DNA from: Umbilicaria muhlenbergii
Lineage: Eukaryota > Ascomycota > Lecanoromycetes > Umbilicariales > Umbilicariaceae
Direction: 5' to 3'
Assembly (NCBI GenBank): GCA_000611775.1
Contig: KK106982.1
Coordinates: 2,785,992 to 2,849,991, forward strand
DNA: 64,000 bases
In this document: one piece after another, positions 1 through 10,890 of the stretch
Layout of the letters: each line of letters opens with the position of its first letter
How positions within the stretch are numbered: position 1 is the first letter of the stretch
Program-made: the position numbers and the translations under genes
Notes under the pieces: model-generated
What the model was told of the DNA's origin: nothing
What the model saw: the letters and a program-made list of their open reading frames with translations, nothing else
Databases searched by the model: none

Positions 1-459
1 AAGCAGCTGTGGAAGCGACGAGGCCCTGTGCCGTGGTGGCAAAGCAACCGAAGAAGAACGAGATCAGCGAGAATGACGAATATGGCGTGCCGCTGTACAA
101 GACGGATACAGCTGGTATCGAAGTCAGTTGTTGCGTAGCCGAGCTACTAATCAAGTTCGGTCTCGAATGAGGTCCTAGGCCGGATACTTGAAGGGATGTG
201 TTGGAGACACTGAAGTCGGTGTACTGGAGACCATCATAGATGTTGAGGGAATTTGCTTCATCTGCACCAGGGATAGCTTTGATGTCGTCATACTGCGCAG
301 AGATCTTGATCAGTGGAAGATGTAGAAGGAGGTGAGAAGGTAACTGACGGAAGCGTTCATCAAAGTAGAGGAAGTGGATGACGACGGAAGACCAAGTCCA
401 AACCTCACCCAAAGGGCAAGGCAGGAAAGGGTGATGATACTGAGGTGAGATCTCACCAT
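1..459 (-). CDS. Small secreted protein, paralogue A (5' part; gene runs off the window)
   Basis: Exon 1 is 459-349: a 37-residue signal-peptide exon whose hydrophobic core ends at ...RFGLGLPSSSTSS. A 56-nt intron follows (348-293, GTCAGT...GCGCAG). Exon 2 begins at 292 with YDDIKAIPGADEAN and stays open to base 1, so the C-terminus lies outside the window. The segments YDGLQYTDFSV and SSFSLISFFFGC look like a fungal secreted family of unknown function that I know only as hypothetical proteins. The copy at 1935-2486 has the same exon layout, the same phase-0 intron after N-A-S/T, and the same YDDI start of exon 2, which supports both models. The start is chosen at the Met that gives a signal peptide; an upstream in-frame extension lacks one. 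Function is not known. Confidence 0.62.
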
Positions 460-593
460 GATGATTGATAGTGCTGACTGCGTGTTACTCGAAGACTGTG
501 CGGTACTGGAAGGTGTAAGAGTTTCTGGGAAATGTGATGATTGCGTCGGTGCAGCTTGGAGAATCACAAGAGAGTCCCGAGGATGGAACAGCG

Positions 594-603
594 CTATATA
601 CAC
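594..603 (-). promoter_or_regulatory. TATA-like box of secreted paralogue A
   Basis: TATATA core on the minus strand, about 135-140 nt upstream of the chosen ATG. The equivalent element of paralogue B sits at the same distance, which suggests that the promoter was duplicated with the gene. Confidence 0.4.
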
Positions 604-1934
604 ATCATGAGGCACCTTAAGCCGCAGAGAAGGAGGCAATCTGCATGGCGAGTGAGGTATTTTCAAGTCAATCAATGAGGTCAACACGAAAATGAAAATG
701 AAGTTATTCGGATTCCGCCTCTAGCATCACACCATTTCAGCGGGTCTCCATACGCCACACCCTCTCAGGGCAATCCGTCCTGCGTCACGAGTACTTGATG
801 ATGTCGCTTCACTGTAGTAAAGCTGCATGATGGCTCCTTTTTTTCTGTACTTGACGCCAAGCAGCGTGCGCAGTACGGAGGGGAAACCGGGTACTCCTCC
901 CGCACCTCCTTGCTCATGGCCAATGCCAAATCCCGGCCTTGCCCTATGATGAGTCAGTGCTCAAGAACTAAGGTACTCAATCGGGTGGGCATGAAGTGAA
1001 TCAACTCCGGCGACATTTCTTCGCAACCATGCATCAACCACCCATCGCCACCGCGGACTTGCTCGGCTAACCCAGCCTACTCACTTGGCGGCATAGGCAG
1101 TGGAACGAAAGTCGCGGAGAATACCTTAGGACCGTCCTCAGGTGTTGAGGAGGAAGATGTGGAGGTTGTGTAACGGTGGAGATGTAAGTTTGGACGTGCA
1201 GATTGAACTACAACCGTGGCCAATCGCAGCGGAGCAGGGTGCATACACAGCAGACAGTACCTGACCTCGATCCGCGTCGCCTCTATGGCCTCATCCTATT
1301 CCTGCGATAGGTTAAATCACCGATAGCCATCTCGTCGTGGTGTTGCTGCGTCTCGGGTACTTAGAAACAGCAGTCTCGTAGATACAGGGCTTTGCCGAAC
1401 TCCCATAAAACTCGGGCTTCTCGGGGCTCGCCTAACTGGACTGCTGCATGGCGGGGCTCCTCAGGCCCACGAACAATACTCGGCTCACCACCGAGAGACA
1501 AGTTTTAGCAATCTGTTTCCCTCATTACGTTCAATCGCGACTACTGCGGCCCAAAGCTTTCTACCACACTCTCGCTGAGTCTAAGCACGCAATAGCGCAT
1601 AGAATCTATGCTTAATCCACACTGAATATTAGTTGGCAGATGATTTCAACTCTTAGTCATATCAAGATATGATAGCTGATAACCCCGTAATCGTAGCAGT
1701 TAAATTTAGCAATATCAATACATTCCCGACATGCGCAGCATCACAATTTTATATGTGCAGTGGAATTACCGAACAAGCAATCAGGACTAACTAGATAGGT
1801 CTCTGAGATTCTGCAAGCCTAGTGGCGAGGGCTGTTATAAGATCAAAAACAAGAAAGACCGACTGGTCAGAATCAATAGAGTAATGGCCTTATTACAAGG
1901 CCTGCTTAAGCTACCCAGACCCTGAATCCCTGAT
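604..1934. other. Spacer between the secreted paralogues
   Basis: No open frame here has codon-like structure, a splice pattern or a recognisable motif. It holds the promoter side of paralogue A and the 3' side of paralogue B. I see no repeat. Confidence 0.5.
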
Positions 1935-2486
1935 CTACCAAGAAGGATCACTGTTTGTTTCGTTTAGCATCAACGACAGTTGCGTCTTAGAAACCGGTAG
2001 GAATCCGTCTTCCCCTCGAGCGAGAATTGACCCATGCTCGTATTGAGTGAGGAGAACAAAACCGAGAAAGACCACACATCCAACATCACAGCCAAATTCA
2101 AAGGAGACAAGCGAAAATGACTTGTACGGTGATGCGACAGATATCGTAGGAATAGTTGTATCCTGTTGTCTGGGCCCGCTAACTATCTCGTTCGGCGGTG
2201 AAAAAGGTGGTACGCCAGTTGTTCCAAGGCCCACGTTGTTGAGGCCAAAGCCGTCGTAGAGGAGCCCCAGATAATCGGTGATAGATTCCAGCAGAAGTGC
2301 GGGGAGGACAGGAATGTCGTCATACTAAAAGAACGGGTCAATAGTCGGCAGCGATAGCGTACTAAGATATGCAACTCTAACAGTGGCGTTTACGGTGTCT
2401 GCGGACTTTGATGTGGATGGAAGCGCCAATCCAGACCCAGCCCAAAGACCAAGGCAGACAAGTGTATTGGTGTAATAGTAGTTCAT
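1935..2486 (-). CDS. Small secreted protein, paralogue B
   Basis: Exon 1 is 2486-2382 (35 aa, start MNYYYTNTLVCLGLW, signal peptide with ...GSGLALPSTSKS). The intron is 2381-2325 (57 nt, GTTAGA...TTTTAG). Exon 2 is 2324-1935, starting YDDIPVLPALLLES and ending NSDPSW-stop, for a product of about 164 aa. It aligns with paralogue A at the signal peptide, the intron position, the YDDI start of exon 2, the YDG motif and the block SPYKSFSLVSFEFGC. Downstream of that block the two proteins diverge quickly, so the C-terminus here may be missing an intron or may be drifting. It lies head-to-tail with copy A, about 1.5 kb away. The copies probably arose by tandem duplication. No function is assigned. 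Confidence 0.6.
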
Positions 2487-2614
2487 CTTGTTGATGGTGA
2501 CAAGGTTACCGTGCCATGCTGAAAGGAGATTCAAAGTTTGTGCAGTATGTTTCACACTCTAAATGAGCTACCGCAGGATTATGTTCCAACTGAGGTTATA
2601 GAGTTCGTCGAGCC

Positions 2615-2625
2615 GTATATATATT
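2615..2625 (-). promoter_or_regulatory. TATA-like box of secreted paralogue B
   Basis: TATATATA core on the minus strand about 130-135 nt upstream of the ATG at 2486, matching the spacing in paralogue A. Confidence 0.4.
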
Positions 2626-2629
2626 TTCC

Positions 2630-4890
2630 GGAGGCGGCTTTGGAGAGCAAAGATGACTAAATCTGTGATACCAGGTAACATAGCCCTGCGGCGTAGAGTG
2701 TCACGTTGGTCGCAGAGTAGCCTTTCATAGAAAAGAAATACAAAGGCCAATATCAAAGTGCAGTCATGGGGTCTTGCTGAAAACCTATCGAAGAAAATGC
2801 ATCAAAAACCGTATCAGGTGCACCCAACAATGAATCCTGCGCCACCCAATGCACAGTGATGAGCGGGAAAGGGGAAAGGGGAAAGAGAAACCCGGTTGGC
2901 AAGACACCATACTTTCATATGCAGCAAAGAAAATGCATTCTAGCGACTCAGGATTCAATGCGAACGCCTCTGTTGTTGGAGTGGCCGGACTTGATGCAGT
3001 CCATCCGACATTTCCTCGATCTTACTTGATAGAGTTAGCTCGCCCGGCCCGACAGTCCAAAATGAGTAAGCCGAGATTTCGGTGCAACCCTCTCGAATGA
3101 TACAAAGTGAGCGCTTCTTTTCCACTCTTCCACTTATCTCCTGATCGGAAGCAGAACGCCGCAATGATGAAGTCAAGAGTCATCACTTTTCACATAAGTA
3201 TCGCTTCATCTACGTAGGTGGCCAAAGGTTTCAGCGCGCCTTCTCACACGTACATCATGTTACTTGTGGGACAGTGGCAACTTCTCCTACTTCATGCGAT
3301 TTACATTTGTCAGACCAATACAGCCTCGGGCTGGGCTTGCGATGACTGTATTTTTCCTGCTTACATTGACGACGTTACATTGACGATGATCGTCTTCTAA
3401 ATCCTCACCGCCTCTTTTCCTCGTGCACGAATATTGAGTGCGGGTAGGTTAGTCCGAACAGCGGCAATGTCAGGGTCAAGATTTGAAAAATCTCTCTAAG
3501 ACATTTTCCGCAACTCGTCGACTTCGAGGCGCCTTTGAAGAATGTATCACGGAGGCTGCTTGCACCTCACCTCAGCTCCATGCATACCTCCCATCCGTGT
3601 CTTCCTCAATGTGCACTGGTCCTAGGTCCTGGCGCTTTGGGAGTTCCAAAGATGGCTGAGCGAGTCCAGCTCTACTGTCGCTTCTGAGCCTCGGCGATGT
3701 CTTTTACTGCATGCAAGTACTTCTCACCATCCGACGAATGGTTATTCGAAAAGGTATACTAGTCCTATCTCCCTAGGTGCCAAAGTCCAACACCTAAAGA
3801 CCACACACACGGGAGTGAAATAAGTCAGTTTCCTACTGATGCGGTATATGAACAGAGACCCGCGCCATAGTTAAACCGACTCCCACACCACCTACCCCTC
3901 GCAAGCGATACGTAGCCCAAAGTACTACGTCACCCGCGTCGGTGAAGTGATCATCTCACTGCACGGTGGGTTGAAAAGTTTATTTTCGTGCCCCGACGCA
4001 TGGTGCATTAACGGGAGTTCTTCATGGCTTCGCTACAGCATGGTTTCATCATGGCTGAAGAACTAGTAAATCACTGGCTTTCCGGGTTCTTGAGCTGATC
4101 CTACAATCGAACAGTCAGAAGTGTAAAACGGCTGTACTGTGTGGTGGATAGTAGAGAAGAGAGGAGGACAAGAGGATACCGATACTGAAGAGATTGTCGG
4201 AGTTCTCGAGACGGAGTGACGTTGCCTACTGAATCGAAAAGCGGTAGAGACTTGAAAGAAGCTAGTTCTAAAATTGGGAGACAATTGACATCGCGACCCG
4301 TCAATCCACTCTAGAACCTTCGCTAACCGACTGTGTCCTGCGAAAAGAGCTCTGCTGCATCAGCGGAGGCGATATAAAGACGACGACGCCGAAGATGGCT
4401 ATTTTTGCTTGGTACGAGACCGAGCTAAATAGGGTTGAGGTCGCGTGATCCAAAGCATACGCTAAACGTCACTAGACAATCCGAAACCTGGGAATTGGAG
4501 CTGATATTGCACCAGGGAGGGTCCCGCAACCCATGCGAAATGATGTCAAGTCAGTCCAAAATTCGCTGGCCTGTCCGGATTGCTATCTCTCATCTAGAGT
4601 ATTTATGGAACTGCATGCCAGAATTTTTGAATTAAGCAAGCTATTAAACGATCTCCCACAGTCACTTCCACCAAACGCACTACCACCAGAACCAGACAAG
4701 CAAGCAAGCAAGCCCGCACATCCGACCTTTCCAATGAAAACTCTCGACACCTCAGTTAACGAACGTAATAGCCATCACCGCCGTCAGTCCAAATCCGCAT
4801 TAGCCCCCCCCTTCCTCCTCCGGCTCAGTCTTCGTTCCCCCATATTCTCGAATCCCAGACCCCTCCTCACCTCTCAACCTACTGTTCTCC
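2630..4890. other. Gene-poor stretch
   Basis: Only short overlapping frames occur, with no domain, signal peptide or matching intron structure. Nothing could be supported as a gene or repeat. Confidence 0.5.
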
Positions 4891-4891
4891 A

Positions 4892-5140
4892 TCACCACTC
4901 ATCTTTACTGCTGCACTTGTCGCAGCTCCTGAACACATGTCCACAATCAGGACATGTCAATGGCTTTCTCCCCATAACCTGTTTCTCACATTTGCAGCAG
5001 GTGATTCTGGGCCTTGATGACTTTCCAACTGTACGGAAGCCTTTTTCGGTAGTGGTGGTCGTGATGGCTGGGGAGGTCTGGGTCACTGGGGAGGTAAGGT
5101 TTGTTGAGGGTATTTGGTCTGTCATTTTATGATCTGTCAT
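4892..5140 (-). CDS. Small cysteine-rich zinc-ribbon-like protein, copy 1
   Basis: Single-exon gene of 82 aa. The start is the Met in good context (ATCACCATGAC) giving MTDHKMTDQIPS. An upstream in-frame non-ATG extension is disregarded because the partner gene also begins MTD. The first half is a Ser/Thr-rich disordered tail. The second half carries ITCCKCEK, CPDCGHVFRSC and DKC, i.e. three CxxC-type pairs, which is enough to bind one or two zinc ions. Family members known to me are short fungal hypothetical proteins. The gene at 5887-6174 is a clear paralogue with the same order of motifs. No catalytic residues are visible; a role in nucleic-acid or protein binding is only a guess. Confidence 0.62.
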   Translation of the reverse strand: MTDHKMTDQIPSTNLTSPVTQTSPAITTTTTEKGFRTVGKSSRPRITCCKCEKQVMGRKPLTCPDCGHVFRSCDKCSSKDEW

Positions 5141-5390
5141 GGTGATGATTCGTTCTTGCTTTGATGGCTGGTTCACGTGGAACCGAGGAGTTGGATAATT
5201 GAGCAATCCAGATGTCCTTGGAAACAGCTAGGCTTACTGGAGAAGAGAGTACCGTGTGCAGTGCTGAAGTGCGTCTGTCAAAGCAGTGAGAAGAGTAGGC
5301 AAGTTGGATCTGACTTGCTTGTGGGTTGTCGACGATGCTTGGGTGTCGGTAGAGGGTAGAGAAGAAAGAAGAGACCGGCCTCTTTGTGGA

Positions 5391-5400
5391 AGATTTATAG
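5391..5400 (-). promoter_or_regulatory. TATA box, zinc-ribbon copy 1
   Basis: CTATAAATCT on the minus strand about 255 nt upstream of the ATG. A matching CTATATAG occurs about 240 nt upstream of copy 2, inside flanks that also look alike (an AGAG-rich block just upstream). Confidence 0.45.
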
Positions 5401-5886
5401 GCTCTCTGGGATGCAGTGAGTCACAACCTTGGCTTCAAGTGAAGTGAACACTGCGTATGACAAGATGCTGAAGTTCGTCATATCTAGCCTCGTATCCCAT
5501 GACTGCGTTCCTACACAGATTTCGGTTTATCTACGGTTAGGCGCTACTCGTTCCAGATTCTATTAGTTAGCCTAAAGTCGCTAGACTGGATAGACTATTA
5601 CCGAGACCAACAATTTTACGTTTGAGGTACCGTGGAATTTCGCAAGACATAAATTCCATTAAGCAAGCCACTAGTTATCTTCTACTATAGCAACCAAATC
5701 CTCGTTTTATCACACTAAGCAAGCAAGCCAGCAAGCGCGCACAACTAACATCACCAACCGAACACCTATATCTCCCATAGTCACCGCAAATCAACCAAAT
5801 CCTCACATTTCATTCCCTCCCTCAACACACCCCACGCCATCCCTCATTCCATCCCCCATCTCGCATCTCAAACCCCGCCCTTTCCC

Positions 5887-6174
5887 CTAGTCAACTTTAC
5901 AATCATGGCAGACCTTATGACCACAATGCTTACAAAATCTCGGATAGGCCCATTCCGAAGTTATTTTGCTGCACGCACAGCAGGTGATGGTGACGTATTT
6001 TCCGCGGCCTGCGCAGATGATGCCTTCTTCAGCAGTGGTGGTTGGAGGATATATGAGGTCTTCTAGAGCGGTCGGATTTGCCGATGATGGCTGGTCTGAT
6101 GAAGAAGGACGTTTCGCTGCAGGGGGATGAACTGCTTGGGTGGTGCGGTCTGCTGGGGAGGTGCGGTCGGTCAT
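5887..6174 (-). CDS. Small cysteine-rich zinc-ribbon-like protein, copy 2
   Basis: Single exon, 95 aa, starting MTDRTSPADRTTQ in good context (ATCATCATGAC). The frame stays open upstream only through a TTG, so the ATG is preferred. The N-terminal half is Ser/Pro/Thr-rich. The C-terminal half has ITCCACSK, FCKHCGHKVC and HDCK, matching copy 1 (ITCCKCEK, CPDCGHVFRSC, DKC) in spacing and in the GH between the second and third pairs. The 3' flanks of both genes share AAGCAAGCAAGCC-type tracts, so the duplication included flanking DNA. Both genes point the same way, 0.75 kb apart. Function unknown. Confidence 0.62.
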   Translation of the reverse strand: MTDRTSPADRTTQAVHPPAAKRPSSSDQPSSANPTALEDLIYPPTTTAEEGIICAGRGKYVTITCCACSKITSEWAYPRFCKHCGHKVCHDCKVD

Positions 6175-6408
6175 GATGATGGGTTGTTGGTGGCTGATAC
6201 TCTGAGGGCTGGCGCGATGATCAGTCAAGGTGGGCTGAGAATCGGTTGAGGGAAGTAACCTTGGTTGAGGAGAGAGTTCTGTGCTGTGCTGAAGAATATA
6301 TGCTAAGTTGTCGCAGGTTAATCCGTTTTAAGATATGTCGGTGGCTGCGGGCGAAATGTGAGTATGGTAGGAAGTAAGAAGAGGAACGGAGCAAGGTTTT
6401 GTGGACGA

Positions 6409-6416
6409 CTATATAG
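6409..6416 (-). promoter_or_regulatory. TATA box, zinc-ribbon copy 2
   Basis: CTATATAG on the minus strand about 240 nt upstream of the ATG, in the position that corresponds to the TATA box of copy 1. Confidence 0.45.
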
Positions 6417-6419
6417 ATC

Positions 6420-6819
6420 CTCAGAGAGCCGGTAAATCGTACACAGAGGGTCAAATGATAGTGAATGAATAGTGGAACCAAATACCAGGTTTCAGATCTA
6501 AGTTCTTGTTACACAGAGTAAGATCCCATGACACTCCGCTTCAGAGAAGGCTGATTCGCGTCTTACAGGCCATACGCCAACGTTCGTTTCCTATCAGGAT
6601 AGCGTCTATCACTAAATTTCTCATTTTCCAGCTGTTCAGATGTCATCGCAGCCACTTTCTTAGTTTTGTGCTTGTTGGCGAACCTGAGCTCAAAGTAGTA
6701 CTCAGCATAGTCGACAAATGAGACACCGACCAAGCCCAGCGTAACATTCAGTGACAACTGCAAGTCCGGGTCATAGTGAACTGAAAAAGCTCGCTACCGG
6801 TGACACCCGCCAAATCAAA
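6420..6819. other. Spacer before the MFS relic
   Basis: No supportable gene, repeat or RNA. Confidence 0.5.
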
Positions 6820-8127
6820 TCAATATTTGATGGCGAGAACTTTGGTCCTCTTACCGGGCTCGGGCATATTGACAGCAAGCCAGGGCACTTTGATGAGACC
6901 GCTGATGAAGGTGTAGGGAGGTAGTATAACCAGTCCGGCATAGCGGCCTCCGGCGTTGTGGAGTGGTATGGTAACGGTCATGATAAGGCCAATCATAATG
7001 ATGATGAAGGCGGGAAGGATGAACACAGCGCGCTTGTAGAAGTGATTTAAGGCATAGGCGAAACAGAGCTGAAACATTGTGCCGACAACCTATGGCGAGA
7101 CAGTCATCAGGTTTTCCATGGGGCCCGAATATCCCGGATCCGGATATACCATCAGACCTGATCCTTCAATTAGGTGGTGCAAACGCTCATCTTAACCACG
7201 AGAGAAGAAGATTCTAAGACCTTGAGCAGCAATGCTGGCGAGGATATTGAACGGCAAAACAACCCATAGCTTCAGTCCAGGCAAGCCGCCTTGATATCCC
7301 ATTCCCGAGAGCTTATATCGGGAGTCAAAACAGTAAGCGCATCGAGAAATCATACCCTTGTTCGCAAAGGTCTTCTCCGTCTTGTTGAGGAACCAAGAGT
7401 CACCAAGAGCCCTTGCAGGCCAGAACGGTGTGATAATGGCAGTCAGAAGAGTACAACAACCTTCAAAGATGAACAGGTACTGACAACCATGGGAAATTCC
7501 CGGGAATGTGGAAGACGCCATAAGCGATAAGACCACCAAAGGCACTGGCAATGGCGTACGAGCTATAGAAGATGGCGATGCGGAAGGCGAAAACTTAGCG
7601 GGGATTCAATAAGGACGGACACCAGACAATAGTGGGATAGAATCCTGATTCGCAGATGCCTATGAGAAGGCGGACAGGGATTAGCTGCTTCTCGGTCTTG
7701 ATGAAAGCGTGTCCGAGGGTGAGGTCTCCCCAGCCGATCGCGACGAAACCAAGCCAGTATGTCTGACCCACGCGCTTTCCGATGGCGGCGAACGGAGGCT
7801 GGAGCGGGACATAGGTGGCGAAGAAGAGCGATGTCGCAGTGTTGATTGCAGAAGAAGGCATCCTCAAGTCTTCAGTGAAGCCCGCATTCCCGAGATAACT
7901 TCGATCAAGACCTTTGAAAGGTAGATTATGGCGCAGAAGGGAATTATACAGGGATCGAACCCCCGTTTCAGGGTTATGTTCTGCGCCTTCTCTTCAGCAG
8001 TCCTGGGAACGTATCCACCCCGGTTGAGTTCTTCAGTTCCTGGTTGAGCTCCCTGGCAACGTCTTCGTCAAATTCCTAGACCTCTTGGACGATCTTGGCC
8101 GCTGCCAGGGTTTGATGGGAGCTTCAT
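6820..8127 (-). pseudogene. Relic of a Dal5-type (allantoate permease family) MFS transporter
   Basis: Read from 8127 down, the frames give the familiar order of a fungal anion:cation symporter: KRGFDPCIIPFCAIIYL (helix 1 region), YVPLQPPFAAIGKRVG, WGDLTLGHAFIKTEKQLIPVRLLIGICESGFYPTIV (motif-A side and helix 4), FRIAIFYSSYAIASAFGGLIAYGVF, GCQYLFIFEG, and near the end NAGGRYAGLVILPPYTF. The pieces lie in several frames. A stop early in the N-terminus, a TAA after ...SLLNPR and at least two shifts (one around HIPG/FPWLS versus ISHGCQYLF) break it, and introns alone do not mend the frame. It probably encoded a plasma-membrane uptake transporter. It is not hypermutated. A solo-LTR-like repeat lies 49 bp upstream of the start. 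Confidence 0.8.
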
Positions 8128-8175
8128 GGTGATGGAACGAAGGATCGTCCGGAGATGCAATAGATGATCCTCTAT

Positions 8176-8431
8176 TGTATAGAACGATTATTTAGAGGCC
8201 AAATAAAATGTATTATTGCACTAGCTAAATATCGGTCCAAATTGAATAAATGAACGTAAGGAAGAAGCAGAAACTTGAGGCTTTCAAGCTGTTAATATAC
8301 ATGTTTAGGAGCTTATCACTAAGCCTAGACATACGTACGCCCATGACGTGACTGCTTTTCTCGCTAGAACCCCTGCCCTAAACCCCTGCCCCAATGACGT
8401 CTGCTCAGCGGCGAATCGGCGAATTTCAACA
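8176..8431. mobile_element. Solo-LTR-like repeat (TG...CA), copy 1
   Basis: A 256-bp unit that starts TGTATAGAACG and ends TTTCAACA, flanked by the 8-bp direct repeat TCCTCTAT. Two related copies at 23.7-24.2 kb have TGTTG...CAACA ends and 5-bp duplications, which fits a solo LTR of a retrotransposon. The 8-bp repeat here would also suit a hAT-type MITE, so the class is not certain. It is a fossil with no coding content, lying just upstream of the dead transporter. Confidence 0.6.
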
Positions 8432-8804
8432 TCCTCTATGTATGGAATCGTGGTCTTCTCCGCGGAAGCCATGTTGAATTCTCACGGAGCCTGGACTTGG
8501 GCAAATTGCTAAGGGGCTGTGAGGTGATGGGTGATTATGTGCCACTGAGCAAATCTTTTATATACGCGAGGTACCGCGGCTTCACACCGCGCATAGCTCT
8601 TACTCTTACTACGGTACTCTAACTGGAGCCCGAGCGCTTAGTGGAACCTTAGCAGCCATAGTAGCAGTGTTGTCGGAGACCAAGAGACAACAGGTGAGCT
8701 TTTGCAATGGCTAATGTGAGGATCGCCGCATGCTGGGTAAAAGTAAGCCCTTAATAGTCTCGCCGCGTCTAGTCTGAAAGCTTATAGCTCTATATTCGGT
8801 AGAT
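8432..8804. other. Spacer
   Basis: No gene or recognisable repeat seen. Confidence 0.5.
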
Positions 8805-9597
8805 GCCTGAAGTGAAACCCCCCAAATTTTGAAATTCCCAGAATAATACCCAAAACTTCATAATTCCTTATTTGACCCTCAGTCTTTTCAGAGGTGCTTT
8901 CAGGCTGAATTTCATGCATTTATATATATGAACCAGGCGGTTTAAAAAGTGTCGGAAGTGCCTCTGATGTGAGCGGCTGGCCAAAAGAAAACCTGCTCTC
9001 TAGGTGCTGCGACAGGGCTATGAGGGCAGAGGGCAATCACAAAGACCTAACAGCCCTGTGACTGCCACATAGAGACTGACTGCTAAGGAAGGAAGAATCG
9101 TACGGGCGGGAAAGCCAGCTATATACCCCTTCACTAGTGCTATTCACCTAATAGTGGCTGCTCAGCTATGGCTGCTGGTGGGCGCTTGACATTTAATTTA
9201 CAGTGTACTTCTTGCTCTGACACATCTTATTTCTTTCTGAGGCTCTTTATATGTTGTCAAACCTGTACTTGAATACTTCTGTTATCAGAAATCAGCGTTA
9301 TCAGTTGTTTCTAATCATAACCTTAGTTAAACATTTACCACCTGAGCTATCTAACATTCAAGTATGTGACAGCTTATTTCTGTCATTAAATCTGTACTTA
9401 ACTCAGTTTATAACTTGAGAGAAGTTAAATCACTATAATCAATCTGCCACCTGATATAGTTTAGAGATATATGTGAAGGTGATCACTGCTAATAATTTCA
9501 TTTCTGTAGTTCATTATTTGTAGGGGGTCAAACAAGGAATTATGAAGTTTTGGGGGTTATTCTGAGAATTTTGAAGTTTAGGGGGGTCATTTCAGGC
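8805..9597. mobile_element. Non-autonomous terminal-inverted-repeat element (about 0.8 kb)
   Basis: The left end (GCCTGAAGTGAAACCCCCC, then AAATTTTGAAATTC) and the reverse complement of the right end (GCCTGAAATGACCCCCC, then TAAACTTCAAAATTC) match over about 70 bp. They share the inner blocks CCCAAAACTTCATAATTCC and TTTGACCC. The match may reach a few bases further out (CGGTA on both sides). The interior is AT-rich and non-coding. I could not find a clear target-site duplication. It resembles a MITE; the superfamily is not determined. Confidence 0.7.
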
Positions 9598-10072
9598 CTT
9601 TACCGTTTCCATATTTGACAGAGCATATTATCCCATATCTTCCGCATCATGCACTGGGTTGAAAAAGGCTGTCAAGGGGTGAACGCTCCGGACATGGACG
9701 TTTCAAGTCTTAAGACAAGCAGGGTTCGGTAGCGATTTACATCGTGTGTGGATATTAAGCAAGTACGGAGTAGTTTGATTTCCGTGCGCAAGGAATAAAT
9801 ATCGGCGACCTTTTAGCTACGAGCTACACCGCTTCCACCAGAGAGGAGGGACTAAACCGGATTACTTTGGCCGCAATGGGTTTTAAAAATATTCCCATGA
9901 TTGAGCCTCTTAGGTCAAGAATCGTTGCCATAGATTAAAGCTTGCGACAACGCATGAGTCTGTGACTTGCTGATTTGCTGATGTGCTTGGAGCAGATTGA
10001 ATCGGTCACTGTTGCTTTAGACATTTCAAGCTTTCTTTTCTCCACAAAAGCGCACCATGGTTAGTGTTGAAT

Positions 10073-10872
10073 GGGTCCTCGTAGAATGACACCCCCCCTA
10101 AACACATTAACACTCCCTTTTTTGATACATTGACACCCCCCCTTACGCTAGCCTAATCGGGCAGTTAATTCGAGAATTCGTGTTCTTATCTTTTAGATAT
10201 CAAGGCGTGCTTTCAAGTTCATGCTCAATGTATGGAGATCTAGCTAACATTGCCTAAGGGACTGCCACCACCCCCTCACCTCACCGCCGCCCTTACCTCA
10301 CCGGCCCCAACCTGCCATGCAGTGGATCACTGGCTTGGCGGCATGCCTCTAGGCCAGAGATCTACTGACTGACAAGCTGAAACGACCCCATCAGGCCTTC
10401 TGGGGCCCCCTGATAGAAAGAATACCCCTGAGCTCGCTGCCCTAGCTGCCCTCGCTGCCCCTGAGATATCATATCGCTGAGACGGTTGGCCACAGAGGCA
10501 AAGTCAGCAAACTGAGAGAGGGTTGTCTGCCCTGCAACAGTCTCTTCAGAGGTCTGCTCTGATGCCTCCTCCTGCTGCCCTCGCCCTCCTCGTCCTCTCC
10601 GCCCTCCCTGTGCTCTCTGGGTCGTAGTCTATAATTGAGGGGCGCAGGCGTAGGGTATAGAGGTGTAAGTTGAGCTTCAGGGGTATATAAGGGCAGTCGC
10701 GCGTTGAGAAATCCTTCTACGTGTCGTACGTGTCCGATTATACCCGATATAGCTAGCTAGTACATCAGAATTACCCAATTAAGGGGGTTGTCAATGTATC
10801 AAAGAATGGGGTGTCAAGGTATTAGGGGGGGGTGTCATTCTAAGAAAGGGGGGTGTCATTTTACAAGGACCC
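10073..10872. mobile_element. MULE/hAT-like MITE with 9-bp target duplication
   Basis: An 800-bp element bounded by GGGTCCTCGTAGAATGACACC and, inverted, GGGTCCTTGTAAAATGACACC, lying between two perfect copies of GTGTTGAAT (10064-10072 and 10873-10881). Each terminal repeat is about 85 bp and is itself made of short repeats of a TGACACCCCCC-type motif with spacers that include TTTTGATACATTGACACC. A 9-bp duplication is typical of Mutator-like elements. The interior has no transposase and includes C-rich and CTGCC-rich tracts. The near-perfect duplication suggests a fairly recent insertion. Confidence 0.82.
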
Positions 10873-10890
10873 GTGTTGAATTTATTCAAC

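Noticed and set aside
2047-2259. Plus-strand frame with similarity to a plus-strand frame at the left window edge
   Set aside because: The similarity is the mirror of the two minus-strand secreted paralogues, which have splice sites and signal peptides.
7940-7975. GGGGTTCGATCCC on the minus strand, like a tRNA T-arm/Pol III B box
   Set aside because: It falls inside the MFS relic, where it encodes the expected KRGFDP wording, and no acceptor, D or anticodon stems can be drawn around it.
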